A stretch of 64,000 bases of DNA from JBIICI01 sp044238935. GTDB lineage: Bacteria; Pseudomonadota; Alphaproteobacteria; Micavibrionales; Micavibrionaceae. The translations under genes and the position numbers were made by a program. This document shows positions 44,575-53,129 of this stretch, piece by piece; the stretch's first letter is position 1; every line of letters begins with the position of its first letter. Below the pieces are notes generated by a model. That model was not told the DNA's origin, did no database searches, and worked only from the letters and a program-made list of their open reading frames with translations. The DNA lies in NCBI GenBank assembly GCA_044238935.1, contig JBIICI010000002.1, forward strand, positions 1 through 64,000, written 5' to 3'.

Positions 44575-45591
44575 ATGATTTTGAATGAAAATGATCCCCT
44601 CTTTTTAAAAATTCTTTTAAATGGGGACTCTTTGAACGTCGCACAAAGCCAGCATGCTATGCAGGCAATTATTGAAGGCACAGTAAAAGATGCGCAAATT
44701 GCAGCATGGTTAAGTTTAATAAAACGCAATGACGAAAATGTTGATTGTATTTTAGGGATGGTGCAGACCTTACAAAACGCAATGCATTCCCTATATGCCC
44801 CATCCGATGCGGTGGATTGTTGCGGTACAGGGGGCGGCGCATTTCACACAGTCAATATTTCAACAGCAGTTTCTTTTGTCTTAGCGGCGTGTGGTGTCAC
44901 GGTTGCCAAACATGGAAATCGCGGCGCAAGCTCAAAATGTGGGGCAGCCGATGTTTTAGAAGCCTTAGGGGTGCGGCTGGATATTCCCCCTATCATGGCT
45001 GAGGAATCTTTGCGCAGGTTTGGGTATGCGTTCTTAATGGCGCCTGTTTATCATCCTGCCTTAATCAAAGTGCGCCAAGTGCGCCAAGATTTAGGATTCA
45101 GAACAATCTTTAATTTATTAGGGGTGTTGCTGAATCCGGCACGGGTTAAAAACCAATTGATTGGCGTTTCTGATCCGTCTTTATTGCCCAAAATGGCGGA
45201 TATTGTCACGCATATGAAACATGATCATGCATGGATTGTGCATAATGAATCGGGGCTAGATGAAATTGCCCTGTGTGCGCCGAATATTATTCTCAAACAA
45301 AATGGGGATCGTCAAACATTATCCGCGCATGATTTCGGATTACCCCTATGGGATTTAGAGTCCTTATCAGGGGGTGATTCAACTGAAAATGCAGCCGCCT
45401 TAATGCGATTATTAGAGGGGGAAAAAGGGGCGTATCGTGACACGGTTTTGGCAAATGCAGCTTGTGTTTTGGTCATGATGAAAAAGGAAGAAGATTTAAA
45501 ATCCGCTGTATCACGCGCGGCTGCCGCCCTTGATAATGGACAAACAAAAGCAATCTTAAATCACTATATCAGCTTCACACAAGGTTTTTAA
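44575..45591 (+). CDS. trpD: Anthranilate phosphoribosyltransferase
   Basis: TrpD joins anthranilate with PRPP in tryptophan synthesis. CGTGGGAFHTVNIST is the PRPP-binding loop and KHGNRGASSKCGAADVLEALG the anthranilate site. The start at 44575 (MILNENDP) gives 338 residues, the family norm; the longer frame from 44473 has an unlikely basic leader. trpC follows 23 bases later. trpG and trpE are not adjacent. Confidence 0.95.
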   Translation: MILNENDPLFLKILLNGDSLNVAQSQHAMQAIIEGTVKDAQIAAWLSLIKRNDENVDCILGMVQTLQNAMHSLYAPSDAVDCCGTGGGAFHTVNISTAVSFVLAACGVTVAKHGNRGASSKCGAADVLEALGVRLDIPPIMAEESLRRFGYAFLMAPVYHPALIKVRQVRQDLGFRTIFNLLGVLLNPARVKNQLIGVSDPSLLPKMADIVTHMKHDHAWIVHNESGLDEIALCAPNIILKQNGDRQTLSAHDFGLPLWDLESLSGGDSTENAAALMRLLEGEKGAYRDTVLANAACVLVMMKKEEDLKSAVSRAAAALDNGQTKAILNHYISFTQGF

Positions 45592-45614
45592 ATCAAGGAA
45601 TAATAAATCATCTT

Positions 45615-46427
45615 ATGACACAAAATACATTAGAAAAAATCTGCGCCGATAAAGCCGATCATGTTGCGGTGCAAAAATCTAAAATCCCCCTTTCTGTTCT
45701 TGAATCAAAAGTTTCAGATTTGCCTAAATTACAGGGTGATTTATTCTTAAATGCGTTACAGGAAAAATATCACATCGATGGATTTTCTTTGATTACAGAG
45801 GTCAAAAAGGCATCGCCCTCCCGTGGGATTATTCGGGCTGATTTTGATCCTGTTGCGATTGCCAAAGCATACGAAGAATCAGGGGCAGCATGCTTTTCCG
45901 TCTTAACGGATATTCCCTATTTCCAAGGGGATGATCGTTATTTACAAGACATTGCACAACATACCAGCCGTCCCATTCTACGCAAAGATTTTTTCATTGA
46001 TCCCTATCAAATTTTTGAGGCGCGGTTACTCGGGGCATGCTGTATCTTATTAATCATTGCCGCGCTGTCAGACAAAGATTTTATCGCGCTATACACGATT
46101 GCCCGTGACATTGGTATGGATGTTTTAATCGAAGCCCATACAGGTGATGAAATCAAACGTGCGCTCGATTTACGCTCTGACGCGCCGGCTTTGTTGGGGG
46201 TGAATTGCCGTGATCTTAAAACATTAAATGTTGATCCCGCCTATCATTTTGATCTATTGCCCCTGATCCCAACAGAAAGTTTTGCCATCGCCGAAAGCGG
46301 CATTGTCACGCATGATGATTTAAAAATCAGAGCGCAAGCTGGATATAAAGGCTTTTTGGTGGGTGAGAGCCTGATGCGACAACAAGATATTGCACAAGCC
46401 ACACTGAAATTAAGAGGCAAAATTTGA
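45615..46427 (+). CDS. trpC: Indole-3-glycerol phosphate synthase
   Basis: The TIM-barrel enzyme closes the indole ring. Visible motifs are EVKKASPSRGIIR near residue 60, LRKDFFIDPYQI near 120, LLGVNCRDLKTL near 200 and AESGIVTHDDL near 230. Length 270 residues. Together with trpD and the lexA gene downstream it gives the common alphaproteobacterial order, here without moaC and moeA between. Confidence 0.96.
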   Translation: MTQNTLEKICADKADHVAVQKSKIPLSVLESKVSDLPKLQGDLFLNALQEKYHIDGFSLITEVKKASPSRGIIRADFDPVAIAKAYEESGAACFSVLTDIPYFQGDDRYLQDIAQHTSRPILRKDFFIDPYQIFEARLLGACCILLIIAALSDKDFIALYTIARDIGMDVLIEAHTGDEIKRALDLRSDAPALLGVNCRDLKTLNVDPAYHFDLLPLIPTESFAIAESGIVTHDDLKIRAQAGYKGFLVGESLMRQQDIAQATLKLRGKI

Positions 46428-46436
46428 ATTGATCCC

Positions 46437-46471
46437 TTGACAGCAGACAGATTAAAGAACTAAAATGGAAC
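46437..46471 (+). promoter_or_regulatory. lexA promoter with alphaproteobacterial SOS box
   Basis: TTGACA (46437-46442) and TAAAAT (46461-46466) are 18 bases apart. The box GAAC-TAAAATG-GAAC (46457-46471) is exactly the GAAC-N7-GAAC direct repeat bound by alphaproteobacterial LexA, and its spacer is the -10 element. LexA would therefore repress its own gene by covering the -10 region. Confidence 0.85.
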
Positions 46472-46526
46472 AAATAAGATTCTATTAGAACATTTAATCC
46501 ATTTATTTTCTAACGCGATATAATTT

Positions 46527-47210
46527 ATGCTAACTCAAAAACAACGCCAACTTTTGATTTTTATCCATGAACGCATGAGCACGGGGCAAATCGCCCCTAG
46601 CTTTGAGGAAATGAAAATCGCCCTAAACCTAAAATCAAAATCAGGTATTCATCGCTTGATTAATGGTTTAGTTGAGCGTGGACATTTGGAACGCTTACCC
46701 CATCGCGCCCGTGCGTTGGAAGTGCGCCGCTTACCGGATGGCTATAATCCAGATCGTGGGGATCAAAGCCTTGTCGCCGAAAAATTACGCGCAACACGCC
46801 ATGCATTGGAAAATGTGACGGATCGCATTATTCGCTCTATCCCCCTATATGGTAAAATTGCGGCAGGCACACCGATTGAGGCCATTGCCGATGAAGGCGA
46901 AACCATCGCTGTACCGGGTGAAATTTTGGGCGCAGGCCGCCATTATGCCCTGAGCGTTGAGGGAGATTCCATGATTGAATCAGGCATTCGTGATGGTGAT
47001 ATTGTGATTATCCGCCAAACAGACCAAGCCCCAGATGGCACAATTGTTGTGGCCTTAGTTGATGACCAAGAAGTCACCTTAAAAACCATCAAACGTGATG
47101 CTGGCATGATCCATCTGATCCCTGCCAACAGCCAATATACACCCTTGATCTTACCCGCAGGCAACGTCAAAATCCAAGGGGTCTTGGCAGGTTTATATCG
47201 TACTTATTAA
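46527..47210 (+). CDS. lexA: LexA repressor
   Basis: The winged helix occupies residues 1-65 (SFEEMKIALNLKSKSGIHRLINGLVERGHLERLPHRARA). Self-cleavage would occur at Ala113-Gly114 (KIAAGTP), with the catalytic dyad Ser148 (EGDSMI) and Lys186 (VTLKTIK). RecA filaments trigger the cleavage and so induce the SOS response. The recognition-helix sequence is of the alphaproteobacterial type and agrees with the GAAC-N7-GAAC box just upstream. Confidence 0.97.
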   Translation: MLTQKQRQLLIFIHERMSTGQIAPSFEEMKIALNLKSKSGIHRLINGLVERGHLERLPHRARALEVRRLPDGYNPDRGDQSLVAEKLRATRHALENVTDRIIRSIPLYGKIAAGTPIEAIADEGETIAVPGEILGAGRHYALSVEGDSMIESGIRDGDIVIIRQTDQAPDGTIVVALVDDQEVTLKTIKRDAGMIHLIPANSQYTPLILPAGNVKIQGVLAGLYRTY

Positions 47211-47286
47211 TTGGTTTTTTTAATCTACAACGACAATTCCTGTTGAGCGATTCAATAAATACCCTAATCAAATTTATTGGGTGCGG

Positions 47287-48075
47287 CTATGGAAACCGAA
47301 ACATTTCCTGTAACAACATTAAAATTGACGCCGCCGCGTTATCAATAATCTTTTGACCAATCTCAAAGGTCGCAAGGGTTGCATCACCGATTGCACCACT
47401 GGGGTGAAGATCACGCGCTTTCCATGCGTGACGAATGCTGCCTTGACCATATAACAAAGGGAATTGATCGCGTTTTTCAAATGGAATGGGGATAAAATTA
47501 TCAATTTTATCCGCGCGTACCCATTCAGGGTGCAGGGCTTGCATCATTGCCGTTTCTTCCGCGCCACCATGAATACCATAACGATATTCATCGGCAGGGA
47601 AGTGATCGCAATCCTTAGGATCACGAACAGACCACCAATTGACAGGGACAACAAACGCATTATGGCGTACTCGAACATCCCGCGCCACAATATCCATAAC
47701 ATTCGCTTGTCCGCCATGACCGTTTAAGATCATAATTTTTCGAAACCCACTGCGGATCACGCTTTCCAAAACATCCGTCCATAATCCAATCAAACTGTTG
47801 ACAGACAAAGACAATGTACCCCGAAAATCCGTATGCTCATTGGCTTTTCCAATCGGCAAAGTCGGCAAAATCAGCAATGTTTGCTGGTTTTGTTGAGATG
47901 AAAATTGCTCCAGCATCGCCCCCAACACGCCCTCCACCAATCGGTAATCCACACAAAGCGGCAAATGCGCCCCATGCTGCTCCACCGACCCCACAGGTAA
48001 GATGACGATTGTTTGCGCAGGATCAAACGCATCAAAATCATAGGCGGTTAATTGATCCCAGTAATGATAGGGCAT
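47287..48075 (-). CDS. Creatininase-family amidohydrolase
   Basis: The start at 48075 (MPYHYWDQLTAYDF) gives 262 residues; upstream ATGs lie in a repeated sequence and seem less likely. ILPVGSVEQHGAHLPLCVD holds the metal-ligand Glu, His and Asp of the creatininase fold. NGHGGQANV and GIHGGAEETAMM add further ligands. Members include creatininase, MftE-like and FAPy deformylase-like enzymes; the substrate here is unknown. Confidence 0.88.
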   Translation of the reverse strand: MPYHYWDQLTAYDFDAFDPAQTIVILPVGSVEQHGAHLPLCVDYRLVEGVLGAMLEQFSSQQNQQTLLILPTLPIGKANEHTDFRGTLSLSVNSLIGLWTDVLESVIRSGFRKIMILNGHGGQANVMDIVARDVRVRHNAFVVPVNWWSVRDPKDCDHFPADEYRYGIHGGAEETAMMQALHPEWVRADKIDNFIPIPFEKRDQFPLLYGQGSIRHAWKARDLHPSGAIGDATLATFEIGQKIIDNAAASILMLLQEMFRFP

Positions 48076-48116
48076 GGCATGAACGTCTTTCTTTATTACT
48101 GAAATATGATTTGAAA

Positions 48117-48168
48117 ACACACACGATCTTGACCCCATCCGCATTTCCTGTCAATCATAATGCATTGA
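48117..48168 (+). repeat. Upstream copy of a ~52-bp direct repeat
   Basis: This copy, containing ACGATCTTGACCCCATC and CAATCATAA, matches 48652-48703 with roughly ten differences. The two copies are 535 bases apart and flank the GNAT gene. Confidence 0.8.
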
Positions 48169-48198
48169 AAAGCAAGTCCTTACACAAGACCCCAAACC

Positions 48199-48639
48199 AT
48201 GTCTGATCCCATAACTTTTATCCTAAATCCCCAAAACGATTTCCCAAATCTTGCTGAGCAAGTGACGCTTCTCTACACAGATATTGGTTGGAATCAAAAT
48301 TCTATCCGAAATTCATCGAAAACATTATCCATTTTGCAAACCTCCCTATGCACGGTCATTGCCCTAAACAGCGCACAAAAAGTGATTGGCTTTGGGCGTG
48401 TTTTGGGCGATGCCTATATCGCGCAAATCGTGGATATCATGACCCACCCAGATTACAGGCGCAGGGGCATTGCAACGCAAATGCTTACCCATCTTACGAA
48501 TTTTCTGAAAGGCCATCATCAATGTGCCATGTTGGTTGATGGCAGTGGGTATTCGGAGTTTTACAAAAAATTTGGCTTTGAAGCAGGCGATGCAAAGACG
48601 GATTGTGTCATGTATTGGGAAAATAAAGACTATTCATAA
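48199..48639 (+). CDS. GNAT-family N-acetyltransferase
   Basis: The 146-residue protein has the acetyl-CoA binding motif DYRRRGIATQMLTHL (about residues 91-105), preceded by VVDIMTHP-like IVDIMTHP, typical of GNAT motif A. The substrate is unknown. Each end is bordered by a copy of a ~52-base direct repeat, which suggests the gene arrived or was rearranged as a unit. Confidence 0.9.
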   Translation: MSDPITFILNPQNDFPNLAEQVTLLYTDIGWNQNSIRNSSKTLSILQTSLCTVIALNSAQKVIGFGRVLGDAYIAQIVDIMTHPDYRRRGIATQMLTHLTNFLKGHHQCAMLVDGSGYSEFYKKFGFEAGDAKTDCVMYWENKDYS

Positions 48640-48651
48640 TTCATCTTTATA

Positions 48652-48703
48652 ACACACATGATCTTGACCCCATCATCATTTCATGGCAATCATAACCCCT
48701 TAA
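48652..48703 (+). repeat. Downstream copy of the ~52-bp direct repeat
   Basis: This is the second copy of the repeat at 48117-48168, lying between the GNAT stop and truB in the same orientation. Both copies hold CTTGAC, which could act as a -35 element, but no convincing -10 follows at normal spacing. Confidence 0.8.
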
Positions 48704-48729
48704 AAGAAAACGAAAGTAAGGAACAAAAA

Positions 48730-49677
48730 ATGGGACGTCGTAAAAAGGGGCAGCCTGTTCATGGCTGGGTGAACTTTCATAAGCCTGAGGGCATGACCTC
48801 CACACAGGCGGTGTCGATTGTGCAGCGTTTGTTTGATGCGCAAAAGGCAGGGCATGCGGGCACACTTGATCCGTTAGCGCGGGGGGTGTTGCCGATTGCG
48901 TTGGGGGAGGCCACGAAGACTGTGCCCTATATCCAAGATGCCGAAAAAGAATATTCCTTTCGCATTAAATGGGGGGAGGCCACCAATACTGATGATGCGG
49001 AAGGGGAAATTATCGCCACGCACCCGCACCGCCCTGATTTTACCCAAATCCAAGCCGCCCTGCCTGCCTTTATGGGCGATATTGAACAAATTCCGCCGCA
49101 ATTTTCCGCCATTAAAATTGACGGGCAGCGTGCCTATACCTTAGCCAGAGGGGGGGAAGAGGTCGATATGCCCTCCCGTATGGTTTATATTGAGGCATTC
49201 GAATGTGACGAATCGCAATGCAGACAAGATGACGCGCTGTTTTATGTGCGCTGTGGTAAGGGGACATATATGCGCTCTCTAGCCCGTGATTTGGCGGTTT
49301 CATGCGGCACAGTGGGGCATATTTTTGACCTTGTGCGCGATAGAGTCGGACAATTTGATATTGATGATGCGATTTTACTAGACAAATTGCAGGAATTAAG
49401 CGATAGTGACGCGCTGGAAACGGCCTTATTACCCCTAGAGAGCGCGCTAGCCGACATCCCGGCGCTATCTTTGGACGATAAAGAGGTCGTGGCGTTGAAA
49501 AACGGCAATAAGCTGGTTTTTGTGCAAAAGCCGCAGATTCTGCGACTGAAACAACAAGGATTCGCCCTTGATCGAGACATCGAAGAAGAGGCATTGATCC
49601 TGCACCATCACCAAGCCATCGCTATCGCCTCCGTTCGCGGAATCGAAATTCAACCCAAGCGCCTATTTAACCTTTAA
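48730..49677 (+). CDS. truB: tRNA pseudouridine-55 synthase
   Basis: TruB makes pseudouridine 55 in the T-loop of tRNAs. The catalytic Asp is in HAGTLDPLARGVLPIALGEAT. The start at 48730 (MGRRKKGQPVHGWVNFHKPEG) has the ribosome binding site AAGGA; the longer frame from 48658 begins inside the upstream repeat. Length 315 residues. rpsO follows 17 bases later, the conserved truB-rpsO pair. Confidence 0.96.
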   Translation: MGRRKKGQPVHGWVNFHKPEGMTSTQAVSIVQRLFDAQKAGHAGTLDPLARGVLPIALGEATKTVPYIQDAEKEYSFRIKWGEATNTDDAEGEIIATHPHRPDFTQIQAALPAFMGDIEQIPPQFSAIKIDGQRAYTLARGGEEVDMPSRMVYIEAFECDESQCRQDDALFYVRCGKGTYMRSLARDLAVSCGTVGHIFDLVRDRVGQFDIDDAILLDKLQELSDSDALETALLPLESALADIPALSLDDKEVVALKNGNKLVFVQKPQILRLKQQGFALDRDIEEEALILHHHQAIAIASVRGIEIQPKRLFNL

Positions 49678-49694
49678 GAAAATGGAGAAAACAG

Positions 49695-49964
49695 ATGTCG
49701 ATTACCGCTGCGAAAAAGCAAGAGCTGATTCAATCATACCAAACAAAAGAAGGCGACACAGGATCCCCTGAAGTGCAAGTCGCGATCTTAACAGAACGCA
49801 TTGCCAATATGTCCGCCCACATGAAAGACCACCACAAAGACGTATCCAGCCGCCGCGGCCTATTGGCCATGGTCGCCCTGCGCCGTAAATTGTTGGATTA
49901 TTTAAAAGCAAAAGATACCCACAGATATGCTGATCTTATTAAGCGTTTAGGTATCCGTCGTTAA
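49695..49964 (+). CDS. rpsO: 30S ribosomal protein S15
   Basis: The 89-residue protein starts MSITAAKKQELIQSYQTKEG and contains SRRGLLAMVALRRKLLDYLK, the standard S15 core that binds 16S rRNA. It is followed by a strong terminator. pnp, which usually follows rpsO, is absent here. Confidence 0.98.
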   Translation: MSITAAKKQELIQSYQTKEGDTGSPEVQVAILTERIANMSAHMKDHHKDVSSRRGLLAMVALRRKLLDYLKAKDTHRYADLIKRLGIRR

Positions 49965-49981
49965 TCATACGCACGCTTTAC

Positions 49982-50007
49982 AAAGCCCCCTATTTGGGGG
50001 CTTTTTT
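49982..50007 (+). terminator. Rho-independent terminator after rpsO
   Basis: AAAGCCCCC (49982-49990) pairs with GGGGGCTTT (49996-50004) across loop TATTT, followed by T. Confidence 0.93.
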
Positions 50008-50110
50008 ATTGTAATTTTTTGTAACCAAGATATATTTAAGAATAAGCAAACATAAGGATTATTATGTCAGATAGTATAATGCACTTAATAATGCGCCTAG
50101 GAATGGGTAC

Positions 50111-50284
50111 ATGGCGGAATTCCATCTTCAGATTATCAAATATTCGGATGCCCTTGATAACGTAACGGGGAAGGATTTCTGTGAAGAACTTGGAATTGGC
50201 AAATCATTTGGAACAGAATTCTCAAAAATGAAAAAGATTGCCAAAAGACTTAAAGATGCAGGTCTTGACACAGAAAAAATTTAA
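50111..50284 (+). CDS. Possible small protein of 57 residues
   Basis: From ATG 50111 the frame gives a 57-residue protein starting MAEFHLQIIKYSDALDNVTG and ending GLDTEKI, with AGGA nine bases before. Residues 20-55 (DFCEELGIGKSFGTEFSKMK) look like a helix-turn-helix. A second frame from ATG 50064 has a better ribosome binding site (AAGGATT) but stops after 33 codons, so a frameshifted remnant of a longer gene is possible. The 415-base gap between rpsO and hemB otherwise holds only a terminator. I do not recognise the family. Confidence 0.45.
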   Translation: MAEFHLQIIKYSDALDNVTGKDFCEELGIGKSFGTEFSKMKKIAKRLKDAGLDTEKI

Positions 50285-50379
50285 GAAAGATTATGTGTTT
50301 GTCTATTCATATTCTGAATAAACCCTAAACCATCCCCCCACGCACGGCTTAAGGATTATTTTTAATTTTACCCCAAATC

Positions 50380-51396
50380 TTACTTCCTCAACAACTTTGC
50401 CACATGCAGCGCGGCATAGGTTAAGATGCCATCTGCCCCCGCGCGTTTGCAGGAGGTTAGGACTTCTAAAATACATTTATCGTAATCTAACCATCCTTTT
50501 TCGGCGGCGGCTTTTAACATCGCGTATTCGCCGCTGACGTGATACATAAAGGTTGGCACATGGAATTGATCCTTCACACGCTGCACAACGTCCAAATAGG
50601 GTAAGCCCGGTTTGACCATCACCATGTCTACGCCTTCTTGGATGTCCAAGGCGACTTCATGCACAGCTTCCCAATCATTGGCGGGATCCATTTGATAGGT
50701 TTTTTTATCGCCTTTTAAATAATCACCTGATTGCACGGCATCGCGAAATGGACCATAAAAAGCAGAGGCATATTTTGCTGCATAAGACATGATCTTAACA
50801 TGGATATGCCCCGCATCATCCAACGCATCACGAATGGCGCCAATGCGACCATCCATCATATCAGAGGGCGCAATAATATCCGCCCCTGCTGCGGCGAGCG
50901 CGAGGGCTTGTTTGACCAGAATATCAACCGTTTCATCATTTAAAACATAGCCTGATTCATCGACAACACCGTCATGCCCATGATTCGTATAAGGATCAAG
51001 CGCAACATCAGCAATAATCCCAACATGCGGCACGGCCTGTTTTAAGGCACGAATGGCGCGACAAATTAAATTATCGGGATTATAGGCTTCTTCCCCCCTA
51101 GCGGTTTTTTTGGATCCATCAACCGCAGGAAATAAAGCAACGGCAGGAATACCCAAATCCGCGCCTTGTTTAACAAGGGCGATTAAGCGATCAATCGTCA
51201 GGCGTTCAACATCGGGCATAGAGCCAATGGCCTCCGTTTTATTTTCGCCCTCAATCACAAAAAGCGGCCATATTAAATCATCCACGCTGACATGATGATT
51301 CCGCACCAAACGGCGCACCCATTCATCGGTACGATTACGGCGCATACGCGTACGAGGGAATTGAGCGTTGTTTACGGTCATAAATTTAATATCCAT
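50380..51396 (-). CDS. hemB: Porphobilinogen synthase (delta-aminolevulinate dehydratase)
   Basis: HemB joins two 5-aminolevulinate molecules in heme synthesis. FPRTRMRRNR opens the enzyme and KPGLPYLDV with its Lys forms part of the active site. The metal-site region reads DVALDPYTNHGHDG with Asp and Ala in place of the three zinc cysteines (DVCLCxYTxHGHCG), so this is a zinc-independent, magnesium-type enzyme. The start could be 51396 or the ATG at 51381. It is divergent from galU. Confidence 0.95.
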   Translation of the reverse strand: MDIKFMTVNNAQFPRTRMRRNRTDEWVRRLVRNHHVSVDDLIWPLFVIEGENKTEAIGSMPDVERLTIDRLIALVKQGADLGIPAVALFPAVDGSKKTARGEEAYNPDNLICRAIRALKQAVPHVGIIADVALDPYTNHGHDGVVDESGYVLNDETVDILVKQALALAAAGADIIAPSDMMDGRIGAIRDALDDAGHIHVKIMSYAAKYASAFYGPFRDAVQSGDYLKGDKKTYQMDPANDWEAVHEVALDIQEGVDMVMVKPGLPYLDVVQRVKDQFHVPTFMYHVSGEYAMLKAAAEKGWLDYDKCILEVLTSCKRAGADGILTYAALHVAKLLRK

Positions 51397-51518
51397 TTTA
51401 TAAGAGATTTTCTGTAAGTTGATTTGATGCTATCTTACCCTTACCCCCCTTGCAAGAGGGTGTAGAGTATGCCAATCTAAAAAAATCTAAAATAACACAA
51501 TAAAAACGCATATATTCC

Positions 51519-52397
51519 ATGAAATTTAAAAAAATACGCAAAGCTGTTTTTCCTGTTGCAGGTCTGGGGACGCGCTTTTTACCCGCAACCAAGGTCATGC
51601 CAAAGGAAATGCTGCCTTTATTGGATCGTCCCCTCATTCAACATGCGGTCGAAGAAGCCGCCCAAGCTGGAATCGAAGAATTTATTTTCATCACAGGGCG
51701 CCGCAAAGAAATGTTAGAAGAGCATTTCGATTATCAACCTGAATTAATGCAAACGCTGGAAGCGCGCGGCAAAACGGATATGGTGGAAAAAATAAAATCC
51801 TCCCAAATGCCTGAGGGGAAATTTTTCACCACGCGCCAAGCCCAACCGCTGGGGTTAGGACATGCAATATGGTGCGCCCGTCATTTGGTCGGGGATGAAC
51901 CTTTTGCGATTATGCTGCCCGATGATGTGATTTTGAACCCGAAACGCGGTTGTTTGGGTCAAATGGTTGATCAATATAATGAAACGGGCGGCAATTTGGT
52001 TTCCGTGATGAATGTTCCGCGTGATCAAACCCATAAATACGGGATCTTAGATATTCAACAAGACCACGGGAAAATTATCCATGTCAAAGGATTGGTTGAA
52101 AAACCAGCTCCAGAATTGGCGCCTTCAACTTTATCCATTATCGGACGTTATATTTTACAGCCCGAAATTTTCCAATTTTTATCGGCTTTTGAAAAAGGTG
52201 CAGGCGGTGAAATTCAACTGACAGATGCCATGGGTAAATTATTAAGCACACAAAATTTTTATGGATTCCGATTTGACGGCACACGATATGATTGCGGATC
52301 ACATTTAGGATTCATTGAGGCCAATATTGCTTTTGCTTTGAATGACCCCATAATCGGCAATGATGTTCGTGCAATTTTAAAGAAAATGGAGATTTAA
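51519..52397 (+). CDS. galU: UTP-glucose-1-phosphate uridylyltransferase
   Basis: GalU makes UDP-glucose for cell-surface glycans. GLGTRFLPATKVMPKEMLPLLDRP (about residues 14-37) is the nucleotide-binding signature, with MLPDDVI and VEKP further on. The 292-residue length is usual. It could feed the exopolysaccharide processes suggested by the AlgX-like genes at the start of the window, though that link is inference. The chpT gene starts two bases after its stop. Confidence 0.95.
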   Translation: MKFKKIRKAVFPVAGLGTRFLPATKVMPKEMLPLLDRPLIQHAVEEAAQAGIEEFIFITGRRKEMLEEHFDYQPELMQTLEARGKTDMVEKIKSSQMPEGKFFTTRQAQPLGLGHAIWCARHLVGDEPFAIMLPDDVILNPKRGCLGQMVDQYNETGGNLVSVMNVPRDQTHKYGILDIQQDHGKIIHVKGLVEKPAPELAPSTLSIIGRYILQPEIFQFLSAFEKGAGGEIQLTDAMGKLLSTQNFYGFRFDGTRYDCGSHLGFIEANIAFALNDPIIGNDVRAILKKMEI

Positions 52398-52399
52398 CG

Positions 52400-53047
52400 A
52401 TGCTATCCACACATGAAAAAGAAACAGCCTATTTAATGGAAATCTTAGCCTCAAAGATTTGCCATGATTTGGTAAGCCCCATCAGTGCCGTTCAAAACGG
52501 CATGGAATTTTTAAAAGAAGTCGGCGCCGATGCAGGTGATGATGCGATTAATTTAGTTGAAAGCAGTGCATCCATTGCCGCTGCACGCTTGCAACTGTTT
52601 CGAATCATGTATGGCGCGGGGGGGAATACAACCTCCATCAGCGCGGAAATGGTTTATAACACAATCCAAAGCTGGTTAGGCGAAGGCAATCGTGTCGTAC
52701 AAGATTGGGATTGTTATGACCAAGCCTTTTACAATATGCCATCTGGTGCGGGGAAGATTCTTGCTTGCTGTTTGATCTTAGGCTTTGAATGTTTACCGCG
52801 CGGCGGCATTTTATCTGTAAAGGTTGACCAAAAAGGCTTTACCGTTATCGCCAACAGCCCACAAATAAAGTTAAAAGATTATGCGGATTTAGCCCTGAAT
52901 GGGGAATTACCCTTACAGGATATTGATGCCAATCTGATCCATAGCTATGCCACAGGATTTTTTGCGCGGCGCTCAGAATTTTCTGTGTCGTGCGAAGAGC
53001 AAGGGCAATCCATTCTCATTCATACGCAATTCAAATATCGTGAATAA
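52400..53047 (+). CDS. chpT: ChpT-type histidine phosphotransferase
   Basis: The 215-residue protein has the phospho-acceptor motif KICHDLVSPISAVQNGMEFL (about residues 17-36) with the conserved His20, followed by a degenerate ATPase-like domain lacking nucleotide-binding glycines. ChpT passes phosphate from CckA to CtrA and CpdR in the alphaproteobacterial cell-cycle relay. Its presence is a strong lineage marker. It starts two bases after galU, so the two are probably co-expressed. cckA and ctrA are not in the window. Confidence 0.9.
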   Translation: MLSTHEKETAYLMEILASKICHDLVSPISAVQNGMEFLKEVGADAGDDAINLVESSASIAAARLQLFRIMYGAGGNTTSISAEMVYNTIQSWLGEGNRVVQDWDCYDQAFYNMPSGAGKILACCLILGFECLPRGGILSVKVDQKGFTVIANSPQIKLKDYADLALNGELPLQDIDANLIHSYATGFFARRSEFSVSCEEQGQSILIHTQFKYRE

Positions 53048-53129
53048 AATTTCCTTTAAATATCTCTGTAAACGCGCTATAAATCAGTCCTGATTTAGGA
53101 TTCATGGATAAAGCATAAGGCATCACAGG

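Noticed and set aside
48658..48729. Longer truB start
   Set aside because: The upstream extension is encoded by the direct repeat, and the inner ATG at 48730 has a ribosome binding site and the conserved N-terminus.
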